From Furcasterigmium furcatum (lineage: Eukaryota > Ascomycota > Sordariomycetes > Glomerellales > Plectosphaerellaceae), in contig BCIA01000001.1 of the NCBI GenBank assembly GCA_001599815.1, positions 1,244,934-1,308,933 on the forward strand: a stretch of DNA of 64,000 nucleotides, in the 5' to 3' direction. This document shows, piece by piece, positions 52,134 to 64,000 of the stretch. Position 1 is the first letter of the stretch. Each line of letters opens with the position of its first letter. The notes under the pieces were generated by a model. It had not been told where the DNA came from. It searched no databases and saw only the letters and a list, made by a program, of their open reading frames with translations. The translations under genes and the position numbers were made by a program.

Positions 52134-54977
52134 CCAACGAGCAGCTGGAGGCGGTTGTGCCAACTTCAAGAAGTTATTGCTGTCTTTCTGACGACCCCCT
52201 ACGCGAGTTTGTTCCACGCTTCGCCTGCCGCTGTCCACCCGCTGCGGAATCGTCGTACTTCCGACAGCTTCTCGTTAGACATGAGCATTACCGCAGGCAG
52301 ATACCCTCGGTTTGGAAACAACCGACATGTTTTGATTGAAGCTTAATATAACACTTTAACTCATGCTACCTACGTTTCGCCCGGCTTCTTTCTGGCTGCC
52401 CAGGGAACTTGCTGGCCGACGAGGGCAAGAGGATGGACTCAAGAAGAAGCACGACTGCTTGACGGAGACCTCGGCTTGCGACGATCTTACATGGCGGCAG
52501 TCGTGTTTATCGCAGGGTCGACGAGGTGGGCCAACGGGCCTCTCGCCACGAACCTAGCTTGGGCATCGATCATTGCCCGAGCAGATGACGGACGGACTTC
52601 CAGAGGCCACGGTCTTCGAGGCAGCCGGATAAAACCACCGGCCGGCACTACGTCAGATGGACATCCGTGAACCTTGGCGCGGTCTGCCCCCTGGCCTTTC
52701 TGCAATGCGGCCCACCAAGAAATCACCTGCGACCTCCTGCGACCTTCGCAAGCGTAGAAAAACAACATCCAACGAAACATCAGCAACAGCGAGTCGTGTA
52801 CACGCGACCAGGGTTGCCAAACCCTGGGACTCGGCGGATTCTGCCCCCTTTTGGCGCGGGCGAGCAACTCCTTCACGACGAGCTTGACAAGGCCTCCTTT
52901 GGCTGGTCACGCCTGTAAGGTGCCGCAAACTAGTGTAAACATATATCAGCTTGGCCTCTGCAGCACCAGATACTCGTCTAATATGCCTAACTCGACAAGG
53001 GAGAGGCCCGGGAAATGTCCTCTTACGGGCCCTTATTCTGAGGGATGGGCCGACTCTCCATATCCGGTATCTTGGGAAGAGTGAGATGGACCACGAGGGA
53101 GGCAAAACTGCTACAAGAGTCGAGCAGGATGGCTCTTCTATCGAGTCTATTCCTCCAGCCATCCGGTATCGAAGGCCAACGGAGAAGCGGTCGACTGCTT
53201 TATGGCCTGAAGTCGGGTGGCACCAAAGACAAGCAGACAGCCCCTGCTCCAACCGGAAAAGGCAAATTACTTACATCTCTATCAGTCTCACTGGCAGGTC
53301 TGATTTCCCTGCCCCCCTTGCGCGAATCCCACAGGCGTCAGCATGGGGCGCCTCAAAATAACGAGGTACTCTGGAAGTAAAACTCGAGGGCTCCGGATCA
53401 GGTTGCCATGAGCTGGGTACACCACCACTTCGTTCAATCCACTCCCTCGCAGTGGGAGCCACACGACGAGGATCACGATGAGTCGTGGGAGGTGCCAAGG
53501 AAAGTTCACCCAACACACCATCTTGGTCCCGGTAGACTGGGAGAGGAGGTGACTGGACCGGGATGTCCGGTAACAGCACTCTCAATGTGGGATCAGGGCC
53601 GGTGCGGGATGTCACGTTGGTCTGGACAGAGATGCCAGCGGTCCCGGGCACTTCGCCCAGCCTAGGGCTGTTCTGGAGAGGCTGGCCTGTCACACGACGG
53701 CATATGCAGTCCAGCTGGCAGTGCAGGTTCAAGGAGCACATAATTTACCCCTTGCGAGGTGCGAGTGGTCTGGCATAAGCGGGCTTTGACAGACATCGAG
53801 GCAAGCGAGGAGACTGTGGTCATCCATGGATGTGGCAGCTGACCTGACTAGCGCCAACAACATGAATCTGGACATGTCTGTCTTGTTGCGGATGTCCACT
53901 AGAAGGATAGTCGATGCACTCAAGTCGATGCAGCACCCCTGGTGGTGGTGATAAACATGCGGTTGGTGATGACCTTGCTGGTGATGGTCTGATCGTATAC
54001 ATGCAGAGGGATGACTAGCCTCCAGCTGCCACCAACGGCATCTCCAGCTCATAACATTCCTCCAATGTGACAGGCATCGATTTGATGATCTTCCTTGATG
54101 GTGTGACGTCGTGGACGATGGTGTTGTTTGTCGAGGACCGAGTCGGGTGGTCACATGGCTGCGGCCATGCGCGAGATGGACCTGGAGGAGACCTCCTCTG
54201 CGGCCAGCGCCTTCGTGGGTTGAATGGCAGGCCGTGTTTCGCTTGGTTTCCCGCATCAGAGGCAACCGGGCTGCGGGGTTTGTTTTGAACGAGTTTGTTC
54301 AACCGGTGGATGAATACGGCCACGATAATGAGGCAGCCAGCCCCTTTTTCCATCACAACTCTGATGCCGACGCCCGGCACAAGCACCGAGGGCGGTCACG
54401 GCCTGGGCAAGAAGGCGACGTGCCCACATCCTGTCAAGGTGAGGTTCATGTTAGGGAGCAATGCATCCTTCAAAAACCGGCACATCGGGACATACGCGGC
54501 ATCAACACAGGGGGGGACGCATGTGCTTTCGTTCAGTGATTCTCATTCTCTCCCGTATCGGAAGAAAGGCAGCAACCTAGACCGCTGCCCATGGGGCTGT
54601 TGATGTACAGTGTCTACAAAAGAAAAAGAAAACAGACGGAGACCCGCGGGGGACTTTTTGAGCAGAAAAGTCGAGAGCCCTCTATATCCTCCTCCCCATC
54701 ATCTCCCGTGCCCTGCCGGGCTCGAGTGGCCACATGCTCGGGATGAGCTGGCCCCGGTCTCCTTCTAACCAAATGCTGCCGTACCTCCCCTTGCATTTTT
54801 CCGCCGCCCGGTGCAAAAGCGTCTGTCTCCCCGTCTATTCTGGTCCCGGTCCGGGGGAGACGGATGCGCTGGTACGGGCTGGTGTGTCGGGCGGGCTTGC
54901 ACTCTGGTGCCCATTAACCCAGCAAGAGACGCCGTTTCCCGCTAGACTTGCCGCTCACGATCCCTCAAGGGGGAGAT
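52134..54977. other. Spacer between convergent LaeA-like and ATP synthase g genes
   Basis: 2.8 kb of 3' flanking sequence. Overlapping short frames on both strands show no domain, and there is no transposon or RNA gene signal. I see nothing in it that can be supported beyond 3' UTRs. Confidence 0.55.
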
Positions 54978-55758
54978 TTAGTGGTGGGCGGCACCGGTCT
55001 CGCCGTGGTAGCCGACGATCTTGAAGCGGCCGATCATCTCGCCGACGGTGAAGAAGCCGAGGCACTCGGCGGCGACGACGCCGGTAGCGACAAGGGTGGC
55101 CTTGTTCAGGTTGCGGAGGCGCTGAACAACGGCGGAGGGCTGCTGGGCGGCGGTGGAGGCGGCGGAGGAAGCCGTCTGGGAGGCGGAGGTGAGGAGGGCG
55201 CCGGGGTTCTTGACGGTCTGCAGGGCGTTCTGGAAGTAGGTCTGGAAGGTGGACACGGGGCTGTGGAGGAAAGTCAGCGATGCTCTTTTTTCCACCTCGT
55301 CGGCGTCTGGTGCCCGGGGCGGTGCTTACGGAGGAGCCATGCTCTGGCCGCGGAAGACGATCTTGGCGACCTCGGCGCCGACCCTGGAGTAGTAGATGAC
55401 GAAGGGGACTTGTCCTGCAGAGCATTCTGTCAGCGATTGCACCCACGGCTCTGCCCCGGGATCTCAGTATCCGGTGTCGGGTCTGGCACGTACTCTCGAC
55501 GAAGCCGATCAGGCGACCGGTGCGGCCGCCGACCTTGCCCAGGGCGTTGCTGACGCCCTTGGCGGCACCGGCGATGGCAGGGCCGGCAGCGCTCGTGACG
55601 CGGCTCAGGCCCTGGGATGCCTTGGAGGAGGCCTCGGAAGCGGTCTCCTTCGCGGCCTGGGCGGCCTTCTCGGTCGTCGTGGACTGGAAGCGAGCGCCGA
55701 AGCGGGCGTGCTTGAGGGCGGACGACCGCATCATGGGGCGGATTGCGGCGGCAGACAT
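54978..55758 (-). CDS. ATP20: Mitochondrial F1Fo-ATP synthase subunit g
   Basis: Three exons on the minus strand: 55758-55494, 55414-55330 and 55260-54978; phases 1 and 2; total 210 residues. The N-terminal 30 residues are Arg-rich and acid-free (matrix presequence, FGARFQS), followed by an Ala/Ser/Lys helix region (KAAQAAKETASEASSKAS). The diagnostic block VPFVIYYSRVGAEVAKIVF lies in exon 2 and continues into STFQTYFQNALQTVK. Near the C-terminus a membrane helix (about 170-192, ATLVATGVVAAECLGFFTVG) carries the GxxxG-like region by which subunits e and g dimerise ATP synthase. This subunit shapes cristae rather than catalysing. The protein is longer than yeast Atp20 (115 residues) because of its N-terminal extension and a Ser/Ala linker, as seen in other filamentous fungi. 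Confidence 0.9.
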
Positions 55759-56427
55759 TGTGTCAGTTGTCGGGGGCTGGGAGAGGCCGGAGACGAGGGA
55801 AGGGACTGAGAAAACCGAAGGATCGTCGAGATCGAGACTTCGTGGGCGAGCTCCGGAGGAAGTGGGCGGTCGGAGCTTCGGCGGGCGGCCAATTGATGCG
55901 TAGGGGGGAGAGGGTGGTTGGTGGTGGTTGAAGGTCCGAAGTGAGGTGATTGAGAAAAAAAGAGCTCGGAAGATTTCGCGTTCCATTTGGCTGCTGGACC
56001 TCGCTGTGAACCCGACAGCACTGAGGCGCCGCCGTCCAGTCCGGTCCAAGGGCGGCCCGGGAAACAGCTGGCGCCAGGGTCTTGCCGGCCGGCCAATGAG
56101 AGGACGCCAATTGGAGGGGCGAGCCCAAGCTCCGGAGTTCAGAATGGCGAGATGAGGCATTAACAGGTTCATGCGACAATGTGGTGGTGTCCTGATAGTG
56201 CTCGAACTCGGAAAGATTTGGATTCCAACATCACCAGGTCGACCAGATGCATGGAAGGAATCAGTGACGACTCTCCGGCTGGCAGGCACACGGTCTAACG
56301 AGAACACCCATCCTGTACAAGAAGCAGCAACGATAATTCAGTTGTACATGTCGTTATGCATATTCGCGGCCGTCCAAGAAAGTTCACGCCCTCGCCTAAT
56401 GATGCAGCCCTCTCCTCTGTTTCTTCC
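55759..56427. promoter_or_regulatory. Promoter of the subunit g gene and 3' flank of the arabinitol dehydrogenase gene
   Basis: 670 bp between two genes on the same (minus) strand. A CCAAT box in minus-strand orientation is suggested by ATTGG at about 56110-56114. Nothing else is recognised. Confidence 0.5.
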
Positions 56428-57657
56428 TTACTCCAGGCTCTGGATCTGGACCTTAATAGCACCCGTCTTGGGGTCCTTGGCAGTCTCAAAGGCCTGCAGC
56501 GCATCCTCCAGCTTGAATCGGTGCGTGACGAGCTTGGTCAGATCAATGACGCCGCTCTCGACCAGCCGGATGGCCCGCGGCCATGTGTTGCAGTACCTGT
56601 ACTGCAACTGGATGTCAACCTCCCTGACACTCGCACGCATGAAGGGGATGTTGATTTCGTTCTTGCCCACGCCGATGATGAAGACCTTGCCGCCGAACTT
56701 GCAAGCCCAGATGGCCGCAGCAATGCTACTCTCGACACCCGTGCACTCGAGGGCGATGGCTGGCTCAATACCACCGAAGGACTTCACAATGGCCTTGGCA
56801 GAGTCCTCGGCCGAGGCCCGCTCGACCTTGTGAGTGATAACGGAAGGCACCAGCTCCTTGGCGAAGGCCAGGCGACCTTCGTCGATGTCAGTGATGACAA
56901 TGGGGCACGCGCCAGCCGCCGCGCTGCAGATCAGGGTGATGAGGCCGATGGGACCGGCACCACAGATGAGCACGGGGTCACCAAGTCGCACGCCAGCGCG
57001 CTGCATGCCGGCCAGAGCAACGCTCAGAGGCTCCAGCATGGCGCCGCTCTCATAAGGCATATCGCCGATCTTGTGGCACCACACTGCGGGGTGGTTGACG
57101 TAACGGCGCAACAGGCCCGGGACAGGAGGCGTCGAGAGGAATTCGACCTTTTCGCAGCCATTGTAGCGACCGGTCAGGCAGGGCTCGCAGGCGTTGCAGA
57201 TGACGTTGGGCTCGATAGCGACGCGATCTCCCACCTTGAGGTGCTCGACGCTGTCGTGAACGGCAATGACCTCACCGGCGGACTCGTGGCCGAGGATATG
57301 GTCGCCCTCGACGATCATGGGCCCGATGCACCCGTGGCACCAAAAGTGAATGTCGGACCTGGACTCGAGGTGTAAGCGGACCAGTCGCGCAACGTCTACG
57401 GCTCAGGGCGCACAAGGGAGCACTCACCCGCAAATACCTGTGCTTCGGATCGCGACCGTGACCTCGCCCGCCTTGAGGCCCTCCTTCGACTTGACCTGCT
57501 CCAAGGTCGGCTCTGCCTCCGTGATCCAGAGATCATGCTTGGGGTTGGTAAAGACGCCAATATTGGACTGGGAAAGTGTCTTGGCAGGTCCATTGACACC
57601 GTTGGAGCCATTGGCACCGTTCGCCACGGCGTCACCCTCGGTGTGCGGAGCAGTCAT
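56428..57657 (-). CDS. L-arabinitol 4-dehydrogenase
   Basis: Two exons on the minus strand, 57657-57428 and 57358-56428, joined by a phase-2 intron (GTGAGT..CAG) to give 386 residues, the length of characterised fungal LadA enzymes. It is a zinc medium-chain dehydrogenase: catalytic zinc ligands C76 (GICGSD), H101 and E102 (GHES); structural zinc cysteines in NVICNACEPCLTGRYNGCEK; Rossmann motif GAGPIG; and acidic DIDEGRL after beta-2, which selects NAD over NADP. FMRASVREVDIQLQYRYCN and the C-terminal KTGAIKVQIQSLE are characteristic of arabinitol dehydrogenases. The enzyme oxidises L-arabinitol to L-xylulose in fungal L-arabinose catabolism. Xylitol and sorbitol dehydrogenases are close relatives, but the match to LAD is better. 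Regulation by arabinose activators and CreA is expected from other fungi, not seen here. Confidence 0.9.
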
Positions 57658-59728
57658 TGTCAAGGTAGTGTGATCTCGAAGCCGAATGCTTGCGCTCGAA
57701 GTATGAAGCTATGAGGGAGCAGGGGCTTTGCTCAGGTCCTGGTTTGCGGGAAGCGTTGCGACGCTGTCGTGTGGTCGGGTGAGACAGTGAAGGGCTCGCG
57801 GGAAGAAGAAAGGAAGACAAGGGGACGGGGATATTTGGAGAGAGAGCGAGAGGTGAGGTTTATGACCAAGGGACGAGAGGTTCCAGAAGGCTCTGGGCGC
57901 ACTTCATATTTGTCGTACACGTCCTCGGTCGCCTCTCGGGCGCTTTTGCGCAAACTGATCAACCCCACACTCGCGGAGTTTCGCAGACCTTGAAGCTTGT
58001 CGCGCTCGAGGTGGGGGGCGCCGCCAATATCTTCGGTCGCTGTAAGACCGACCTGTTTAACGACAGCCTAACGGTCTCCCGCGCCAATCACGGCGTGGCT
58101 ACCGTCTCAACCCGCCCATCGCGGGCAGGTATCCCACCGGAGCGCCAACCACTGAGGGGCAGCCATGCCCGGGAGGAAAGGCATGTGGACGGCAAGAAAA
58201 GTAGAAGGCCCCAGGCTTAGATCCTTGTCGTGGCATAGTAAAGCTACGTATACCTAGTGAGAGAATTCTTCGGGACCGTCTGGGCTGGTTGCCCAGGTGC
58301 GCATCTTGCTAGGGGTCCTTGTTGAACAGCTATCGTGGGCTCCGCTGCGGGAGGAGCGCGTGACTGAGAACAGGCCAGCCACACGGGGAGTGCATGCCGG
58401 CCGTGTCTTCTGTTTCAAGAGCATCCCGCAGTCGAGCTCCACGAGATTGGAGGAGAAATGCCTTTGGTGCAGCGTGGTTGGTTGCGAGGTTGGCTTGCGC
58501 AGCTGTTGACGAGATGAAAATGCCGTCCTGCTGGAGATCAACCAACGAGGGGCAAGCCCAGATTCTCCAGTCGGCCGGGCGTGCCAGAGGGCTGGAAATG
58601 GAAAGACGGCAGATGGCAGACACTACCCCGCCGTTGCTATTCCAGGTGTGCCGTGATCGACATTGTGCAAGTCCAGTCCAGGACGACGCTGCCACGAGCC
58701 TTTTGGGGAGCTCGTACAGGCGAGGGGTGTCGTCCAGGACGTGGGGTTCTTCATGCTCGTAGACATGCAATATCGTCGGCGCGGCTTCCGAGAGAGATAG
58801 TCCGTCCTGCCCCGTGGAGAGATTCGCTGGCTGAGTTCGGTGCATCTGAAGGGTGGGCTAGCTCGATAAAACAAAGGCGTCCGCCCGCGTCGTCCAGACT
58901 GGCGGGTAGGAAGGCAATGCAGCATCCATCCGGGCTAAAGTCCCTTGGATGGATCCCGTTGCTAGCGTCGAGATCCGGCGAAGCGCCACGAGATGCCGCT
59001 GAATGATCTCATGGGGCCGAGTCACTTCTGCGTAGGTACTTGTATGCCGCGCCAACCAGGATGCAGTATTGGAACCGCCGCTTGCCCGACAGCTTGCTGA
59101 TTTGGCCCTTGAATCGGATTCCTCCGTCGGGGGGACCTCGGTTTGGTCGAGCGCAGAGACAGGAGACGACGATGTAGCAGGGTCAGAAATGAAGGTTTGG
59201 ACCGGAAGACCCAGTCTCCTGATAAATTGTCCTTCTTAGTCTAAGAAGGTGTCGCTCCTTCCCAGGACGGTGATAAGGATTTCACTGCAGAAATCCATGG
59301 CAGGTGCGACTCACTCACTCATGCGTCGCAAAAACCTCGGATTAATGCCCACCTCACCTCACCTCATCGACAGGGGTCCAGTCCGTGGACTGAAGGGTCC
59401 CTGCACCAAACAAACATGCCCAGGTCGCGTTGACTCGGGGAACCTCTCAGGCCGTTGATTCTTGGCACCGCTCCCTTGACCACATCCTCCCATGCCAGCT
59501 CCTCGTTCGCGACACCATTTCGCGGGAGATTTACCCGAGACTATCCGACGACCGACCAGAGTTTGGCTGCCGTAGACAAGCCGTAGCAAGCGCCACATCA
59601 AGCAATTGTCATGGTTCAGGGCCCGACGCCGTGATTCCCTCAACCCGAGGATCTTCCTTTGCCGACCCTGCGATCTCGCGAACACCCTCCTTCCGAAGGG
59701 TCAGGGCCTTTGAGCCCACGGCACCGAC
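57658..59728. promoter_or_regulatory. Divergent promoter region, arabinitol dehydrogenase and ten-pass membrane protein
   Basis: 2.07 kb between divergent starts. Short overlapping frames only. An ACCTC tandem (about four units) lies at 59350-59369, and GTAGGTAC near 59033-59040. No TATA box stands out. No gene or RNA is supported inside. Confidence 0.5.
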
Positions 59729-61699
59729 ATGCCGGACTTCTTCCAGTTCACCCAGGGCACCGAGTCCCGTTCCCGGCCCCAGCCCGATGCCTCGCCGTTG
59801 CTCGGCCGCTTCCGCGCGGTCCCGCCTCCGTTAACGCGACGACCTTCCGCCGGTGCCCTGGGGTTGCTCTCCTCCGCAATTGGCAACGGCCGGGGAAGCG
59901 TACACATTGGTTACGGGGCAGTGCTTGCGGCGGAGCTGGACGATCAAGAGGAGGTTGAGGCGGCGCTCGAGGATGACGATGGCGATGACGATTCGACTGG
60001 AAGGTGGGAGCGGTTCTGGTCGAAGACTTGGCGCAAGACGATGGATTTGTGGGTTGAGCCGAGGCAGGTCGCTGTGAAGAGACTCGTCGACGTGTGGTGG
60101 AGTCGTTATGGCGTCTTGGTCTTCATGCCTGCTGCCCTGGTGCGTCTCCATGTTGTTGAGATGAAAAAATACGGAATACTGACCCTCCATCTAGGCTATA
60201 GGCTGGTGCGCCATACCCTTCCCGCAATACCCCTTGAACAATCCGGATAGCGATGAGCCCTCAGACAAGGTTCCCGGTCACGGTCAGCCGCGGGTGCGGG
60301 TGAACTTTTGGTTCTTCCTCTTCGTCTACTACGGCTTCTACAACCTGACGGCGCTGATATATATCACCAAAATGTTCAATCTCTACAGCTTGAACTGGTG
60401 GCCCCAGTCGCTCGGCTTCGTCTTCACGATTTCCCTCATTGCCGTCATGTCCATCGCCGTGCCCATTCCTATACACTTCTCCGAAAAGGCGCGCTGGATG
60501 ACCGTCCACAACACCGCCTGGATCAGCTGGTCCTTCCTCGTCATGGCCGCCCCTGTTGCCATCGCCTTCATTATCCTGATGACAAGCCAGCGCCACCTCG
60601 GCCTACGCAATACCCTCTCTGACACCCAGCGCATATTCACAACCTCCTGGTGGACAGGCGACCCAGAGGCAACCCCGCCCAGGTCGACAAACAGGCGGCG
60701 TAACATGCCCGCCAGCGAGCCCTGGGATCCAGACGCAGCAGCTCATCTCATCGAGCACCGGCGAAGACCTCTCGCGTCAGTTGGCGCTGGCGTTCGCATG
60801 CGTAGGAGCTGGCTTCCCTCCAGCTTTGTCCGGTTCATCTGGTTCTGCCTGGCGCTTTTTGTCGGGTTGATGGCCTACGTCATAGGAGAGGCGTACGCCG
60901 AGATTTACCTCCGGACTCTGCCTCACGACAACTTGGAGACCATTGTCTACGTCTACAGCTGGGTGATCACCGTTCACTTGCTTGATGCCCTGACGGGCTG
61001 GCTGCTCGGCATTCGCGAGGGCGAGCGAGTGGGAAGCTACCCCCTGAGCTGGGTCTTCAAGCTGTACGTGCCTCAAGAGCCCCTACTCGGGCTATGTTGT
61101 CTCCTCGATGGATCGCTGACATTTCCAGTTACTTCATGCTCACCTACCAGACCTACGTTCGCGCCCTGTACGCCCGTCTTCGCTCGCCCCAGCAGTTCTT
61201 GATCCTCCAGGGAATCTCATCCAGCATCCTCATCATCCTCACCCCCATCACCATGTCCACCGTCTGGCACCGCATCATACGAGCCCTCGGATTCACTACC
61301 CAGACCTACGCCTCATATCAAAAGGTTTGCACCCGCAACGTCTTTATCCGCTTCCTTGCCGAAAACGTCTCCATGGCCACCTTCCTCGGCAGCGTCCTCG
61401 TCCTCCACTTTGGCGCCAACAAGGATGTCTACCCCTACTTCGCCTTTGATTTCGAGAAGGACACCTCCGAGCCCTACGATTTTGAGCTTACGTTCTACGC
61501 CTCCTCGGTCACCTGGGGATGCGAGCTGGTCGCATCGCTGGTTCTGCGTGGCCTGATCCGCTGGATCTACGGCGTCGATGTCGGCATGGAGGGCAAGCTC
61601 GACCTGGCTGTCTGGCCAGAGCTACTCCCGACAAGCGTCGCAGTGATGTTGCACGTGCTGCAGAACATGCTCTTTTCTATCATCCGGCTGCAATTTTGA
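59729..61699 (+). CDS. Polytopic membrane protein of unknown function
   Basis: Three exons: 59729-60139, 60195-61063 and 61129-61699; phases 0 and 2; total 616 residues. I do not recognise the family. Residues 1-115 are hydrophilic (Pro/Arg-rich, then an acidic LDDQEEVEAALEDDDGDDD-type patch near 70-88). About ten hydrophobic segments follow, near 124-143, 174-194, 208-228, 244-266, 350-371, 385-409, 450-471, 507-521, 548-574 and 592-613. A charged loop of about 80 residues (267-348, Arg-rich) separates the first four from the rest. The C-terminus is hydrophobic to the last residue. Aromatic-rich patches (NFWFFLFVYYGFYN, DVYPYFAFDF) are notable. It looks like a conserved intact gene rather than chance: intron signals are good and the frame is maintained across both splices. 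A transporter or endomembrane role is only a guess. Confidence 0.8.
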
Positions 61700-64000
61700 C
61701 GAGCGCATGTTCAGGGGATCAAGCAACCCTCAGTCAGGAGCAAGATTCAACTCGTCGCTCACAACACCACCTCGCGGATTGAGCGTCTCACAAACGTCCC
61801 TAATTCGCACCTTATCAAAACTTTCCCGAGAAGATGTTTATCTCCTCCGGTCGACCGCTCCTATTAGCCGCACGCCGCCTGGAAATGGCCGGTCTTCGGT
61901 CTGCGATGGATATCAGCGGCAAACCTCGCAACCATGATCTGGGACACCACCCCGCGTGCGTCATGATACGACGCTGGCCCCCATCTCCCCACCACCGGGC
62001 GATAAGAGCTCGTCTGTCGACTGCGCGGGTGCTGCCCAAGGGGGATAGCCGACGACATGGCCGGCAGACTGATCTACACCGGTCCCGCTGCGGAGGGCGC
62101 TCAGGCATCGCGTTGCCTCAAATTTGCTTCTTGCACTGATTCGACGTCCCGGGTTGGGACTCATAGATTGCATCCTGTCGGGCGTTCTGCTGCGCTGCTT
62201 GCCGTTTTCCTCGTTACATCATACCCAGAGTTGCTCAAGGAGTGGTCATTCAGGAGAGCGGGGGAGGAGAGGCATGAATAATGGCGAAGATACCCTTTTG
62301 TTCTGTTTAAACTCGGACGCATATCTGAGCGAGCGCTGCAGCATTACATATTAATTTAGAGATACCTAGATGTCTCGCGGCTCTCGAGACCGAAGCACAT
62401 GGATTTAGTTGTAACCAAGCCTCGAAATTCTAGCATCGGAGTGATTCGTTTTTCTGGCAGCCATCCTCGGGTCACCAATATCGCACGACGGCGGAGGTGG
62501 CACGGAGACACAACAGGCACATGGCCGACAACCGCATGCTGACTCGTGCAAGCACTACACATACACAAAAGTAGGGGGCAGATGGAGCGTGCGGATCTGT
62601 GATGCATGCGATGCGATACACCGAAGCAGGCGGGCAGGACAGGCCCAGACCAAGGCGTCGGTTCAGATGGGGGGCGTGTTTGCTGAAGGGGCCGGTTGCA
62701 TCATGCCGTCCTACCATGCGGTGCGCTCTCAGATTACATGACCCTAGTACCTAGCTGCCGCTACCCTTTCCGATCCAGGCCGACGATGGCTGTATGGAGG
62801 GCTTGGGGCTGGTCGGTGAGGTGATACATGAGAGAGCTTCGACGTGGGAACTGGCGGGTGCACTAAGCGATGCGCTGGTACCACTGGAGCGCGCAGGCGA
62901 GGCAGGAGTCGAGTATAATTTGGGCCAAAGCCAGTCAGAAAGAAAGGAGCCGGCCGCCATGAGGCAGACCGCAGGGCTTGAATCGTGGTAATGGCGGTGA
63001 AGCCAACCAAGATGACAGTGACTTTGTGGTACAGATGGCGAGAGCGCGGAAACGGGCTAGTTCAAGCCTACCGAGGCCAGGAGAGGCCTAGAAGACGCGG
63101 GTGTGGTGGTGAGTGTCCCGTCGTGGGATCGGTCAATAATGAAGAAGGCAGACGAGCGCTGCGGGACTAATGCAGTCCATCTTGGAAGTAGGTTGAGTGT
63201 GGTGGTGATTTGGCCTGCCGCCGGGCTGATGTAGCGGCCGCATCGATGATGCTAGGTGGAAATAACGCAAGAAAAGGCGCATCAGCTTCGCCATGCCTAA
63301 GTACCGAAAAGGAGATCTAGGGATGAAGGACTGCATGAAAAGAGGATATCGGGTTTGTCGATAAGGATGGACAAGTGGGCATGAGTCGCGGAGCATCAGC
63401 GCCCGGCTGGGGCGCGTTTCTGTATGTGTGTAAGTCGCCCAACTCGTCGAATGTCGGGGAGAGCATTCGGAACGAGGCATGCATCCCAGGCGGGATACTG
63501 CTTTTGGTGACCAAGTTCCCGCGATAACCTGCTCCTTTCCCATAATAAGGTACCATATGTCTTGTCTCTCGAGCGGTGAGGTCAAGCTCGATGCAGAGGT
63601 TGTCCAGCTCCGCAGACATGCACACGGCACCCTCCAGCAGGCCTCGCGATATGGCCGCCGAACGCGGCCGGCGTTGCTGATTCGACGGCGCACCGAGGCG
63701 AGCGAAAAGGTGCACCATCGCCAGTGTGCTAACCCCACGGAGATGTCGTCGGTCGACAGACTGCTTCGTGGGGTTGGAGTCAGGCGATTGCGTAAGGCGA
63801 GAGTTGTTGCTCTGACGAGGCCGCAGGTCGGTGAGAGGCAGAGACGGCATTGTGGCATGACATGGTATCATGCTTCCAGGTGTGTCAGCTCGGAGGTGAT
63901 CGGATGGGCCATGCCAATGTTACAGGAAGCTGTGTTCGTCTCCCGTCCCTCCTGAGTGATGGTGGCGCGCACTGCAAGTCGGCTGTGAGTGTGGGGGCTG
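61700..64000. other. Right-end spacer without a supported gene
   Basis: 2.3 kb downstream of the membrane-protein gene to the window edge. The longest ATG-initiated frame (63317-63871, minus, 184 codons) has no domain and is overlapped by other frames. GTACCTAG occurs at 62747-62754. A gene starting beyond the right edge could have its leader here. Confidence 0.55.

Noticed and set aside
63317..63871. 184-codon ATG-initiated frame on the minus strand near the right edge
   Set aside because: Overlapped by another long minus-strand frame (63133-63858); no known motif and no supporting splice structure.
1..64000. tRNA, 5S rRNA, transposon or biosynthetic gene cluster
   Set aside because: Scanning both strands by eye for B-box-like GTTCRANNC pairs with matching stems, terminal inverted repeats, reverse transcriptase or transposase motifs, and PKS/NRPS domains found none. 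A covariance-model or profile search would be needed to exclude divergent cases.

Overview
The window is nuclear DNA of a filamentous ascomycete (Pezizomycotina), most likely a Sordariomycete. Genes carry short introns (about 50-75 nt, one of 143 nt) with GT..AG ends, coding DNA is GC-rich, genes are monocistronic on both strands, and the products are typical of filamentous fungi: LaeA-like methyltransferase, L-arabinitol 4-dehydrogenase, Ppz phosphatase, Sfp1-type zinc-finger protein and SUR7/PalI-type membrane protein. The order within Sordariomycetes is a guess. I saw no bacterial operons, CRISPR array, rRNA or tRNA gene, or recognisable transposon.

Layout, left to right: a SUR7-like membrane protein running off the left edge (-); a 4.9 kb spacer that includes a 1.3 kb leader without any ATG; Ppz-type phosphatase (+); Dus3 tRNA dihydrouridine synthase (-); an RNase H-fold protein (-) divergent from a kelch protein (+); Rcf2 (-); a 6.6 kb spacer; an Sfp1-like zinc-finger protein (+); a kelch-BTB protein (-) divergent from Cdc20 (+); TFIIA large subunit (+) convergent with a Maf pyrophosphatase (-); an Ino4-like bHLH protein (+) convergent with mitochondrial threonyl-tRNA synthetase (-); a GH47 mannosidase-like protein (+); a 6.9 kb spacer; a LaeA-like methyltransferase (+); ATP synthase subunit g (-); L-arabinitol 4-dehydrogenase (-); and a ten-pass membrane protein of unknown function (+).

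Most of the content is housekeeping and growth control: nutrient and ribosome regulation (Sfp1-like), salt and phosphatase control (Ppz), cell cycle (Cdc20), basal transcription (TFIIA), phospholipid-type bHLH, mitochondrial respiration and translation (Rcf2, ATP synthase g, ThrRS), tRNA modification (Dus3), and secondary-metabolism or development regulation (LaeA-like). There is no biosynthetic gene cluster. Three of the very long spacers lie upstream of regulators (Ppz, Sfp1-like, LaeA-like), and each of those genes has a long, strongly ATG-depleted stretch upstream that looks like a 5' leader.

The most unusual items are: (1) an intact GH47 protein in which several catalytic and calcium-site acids appear replaced, suggesting a pseudo-mannosidase; (2) a single-copy RNase H-fold protein with all four catalytic acids, a long acidic insertion inside the domain and SUMO-interaction-like motifs, possibly a domesticated retroelement domain; (3) a LaeA-like gene with a complex leader, two candidate promoters and an upstream ORF whose stop overlaps the main start (ATGA). 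Exon boundaries were worked out by hand from splice signals and reading-frame continuity. No database search was run.
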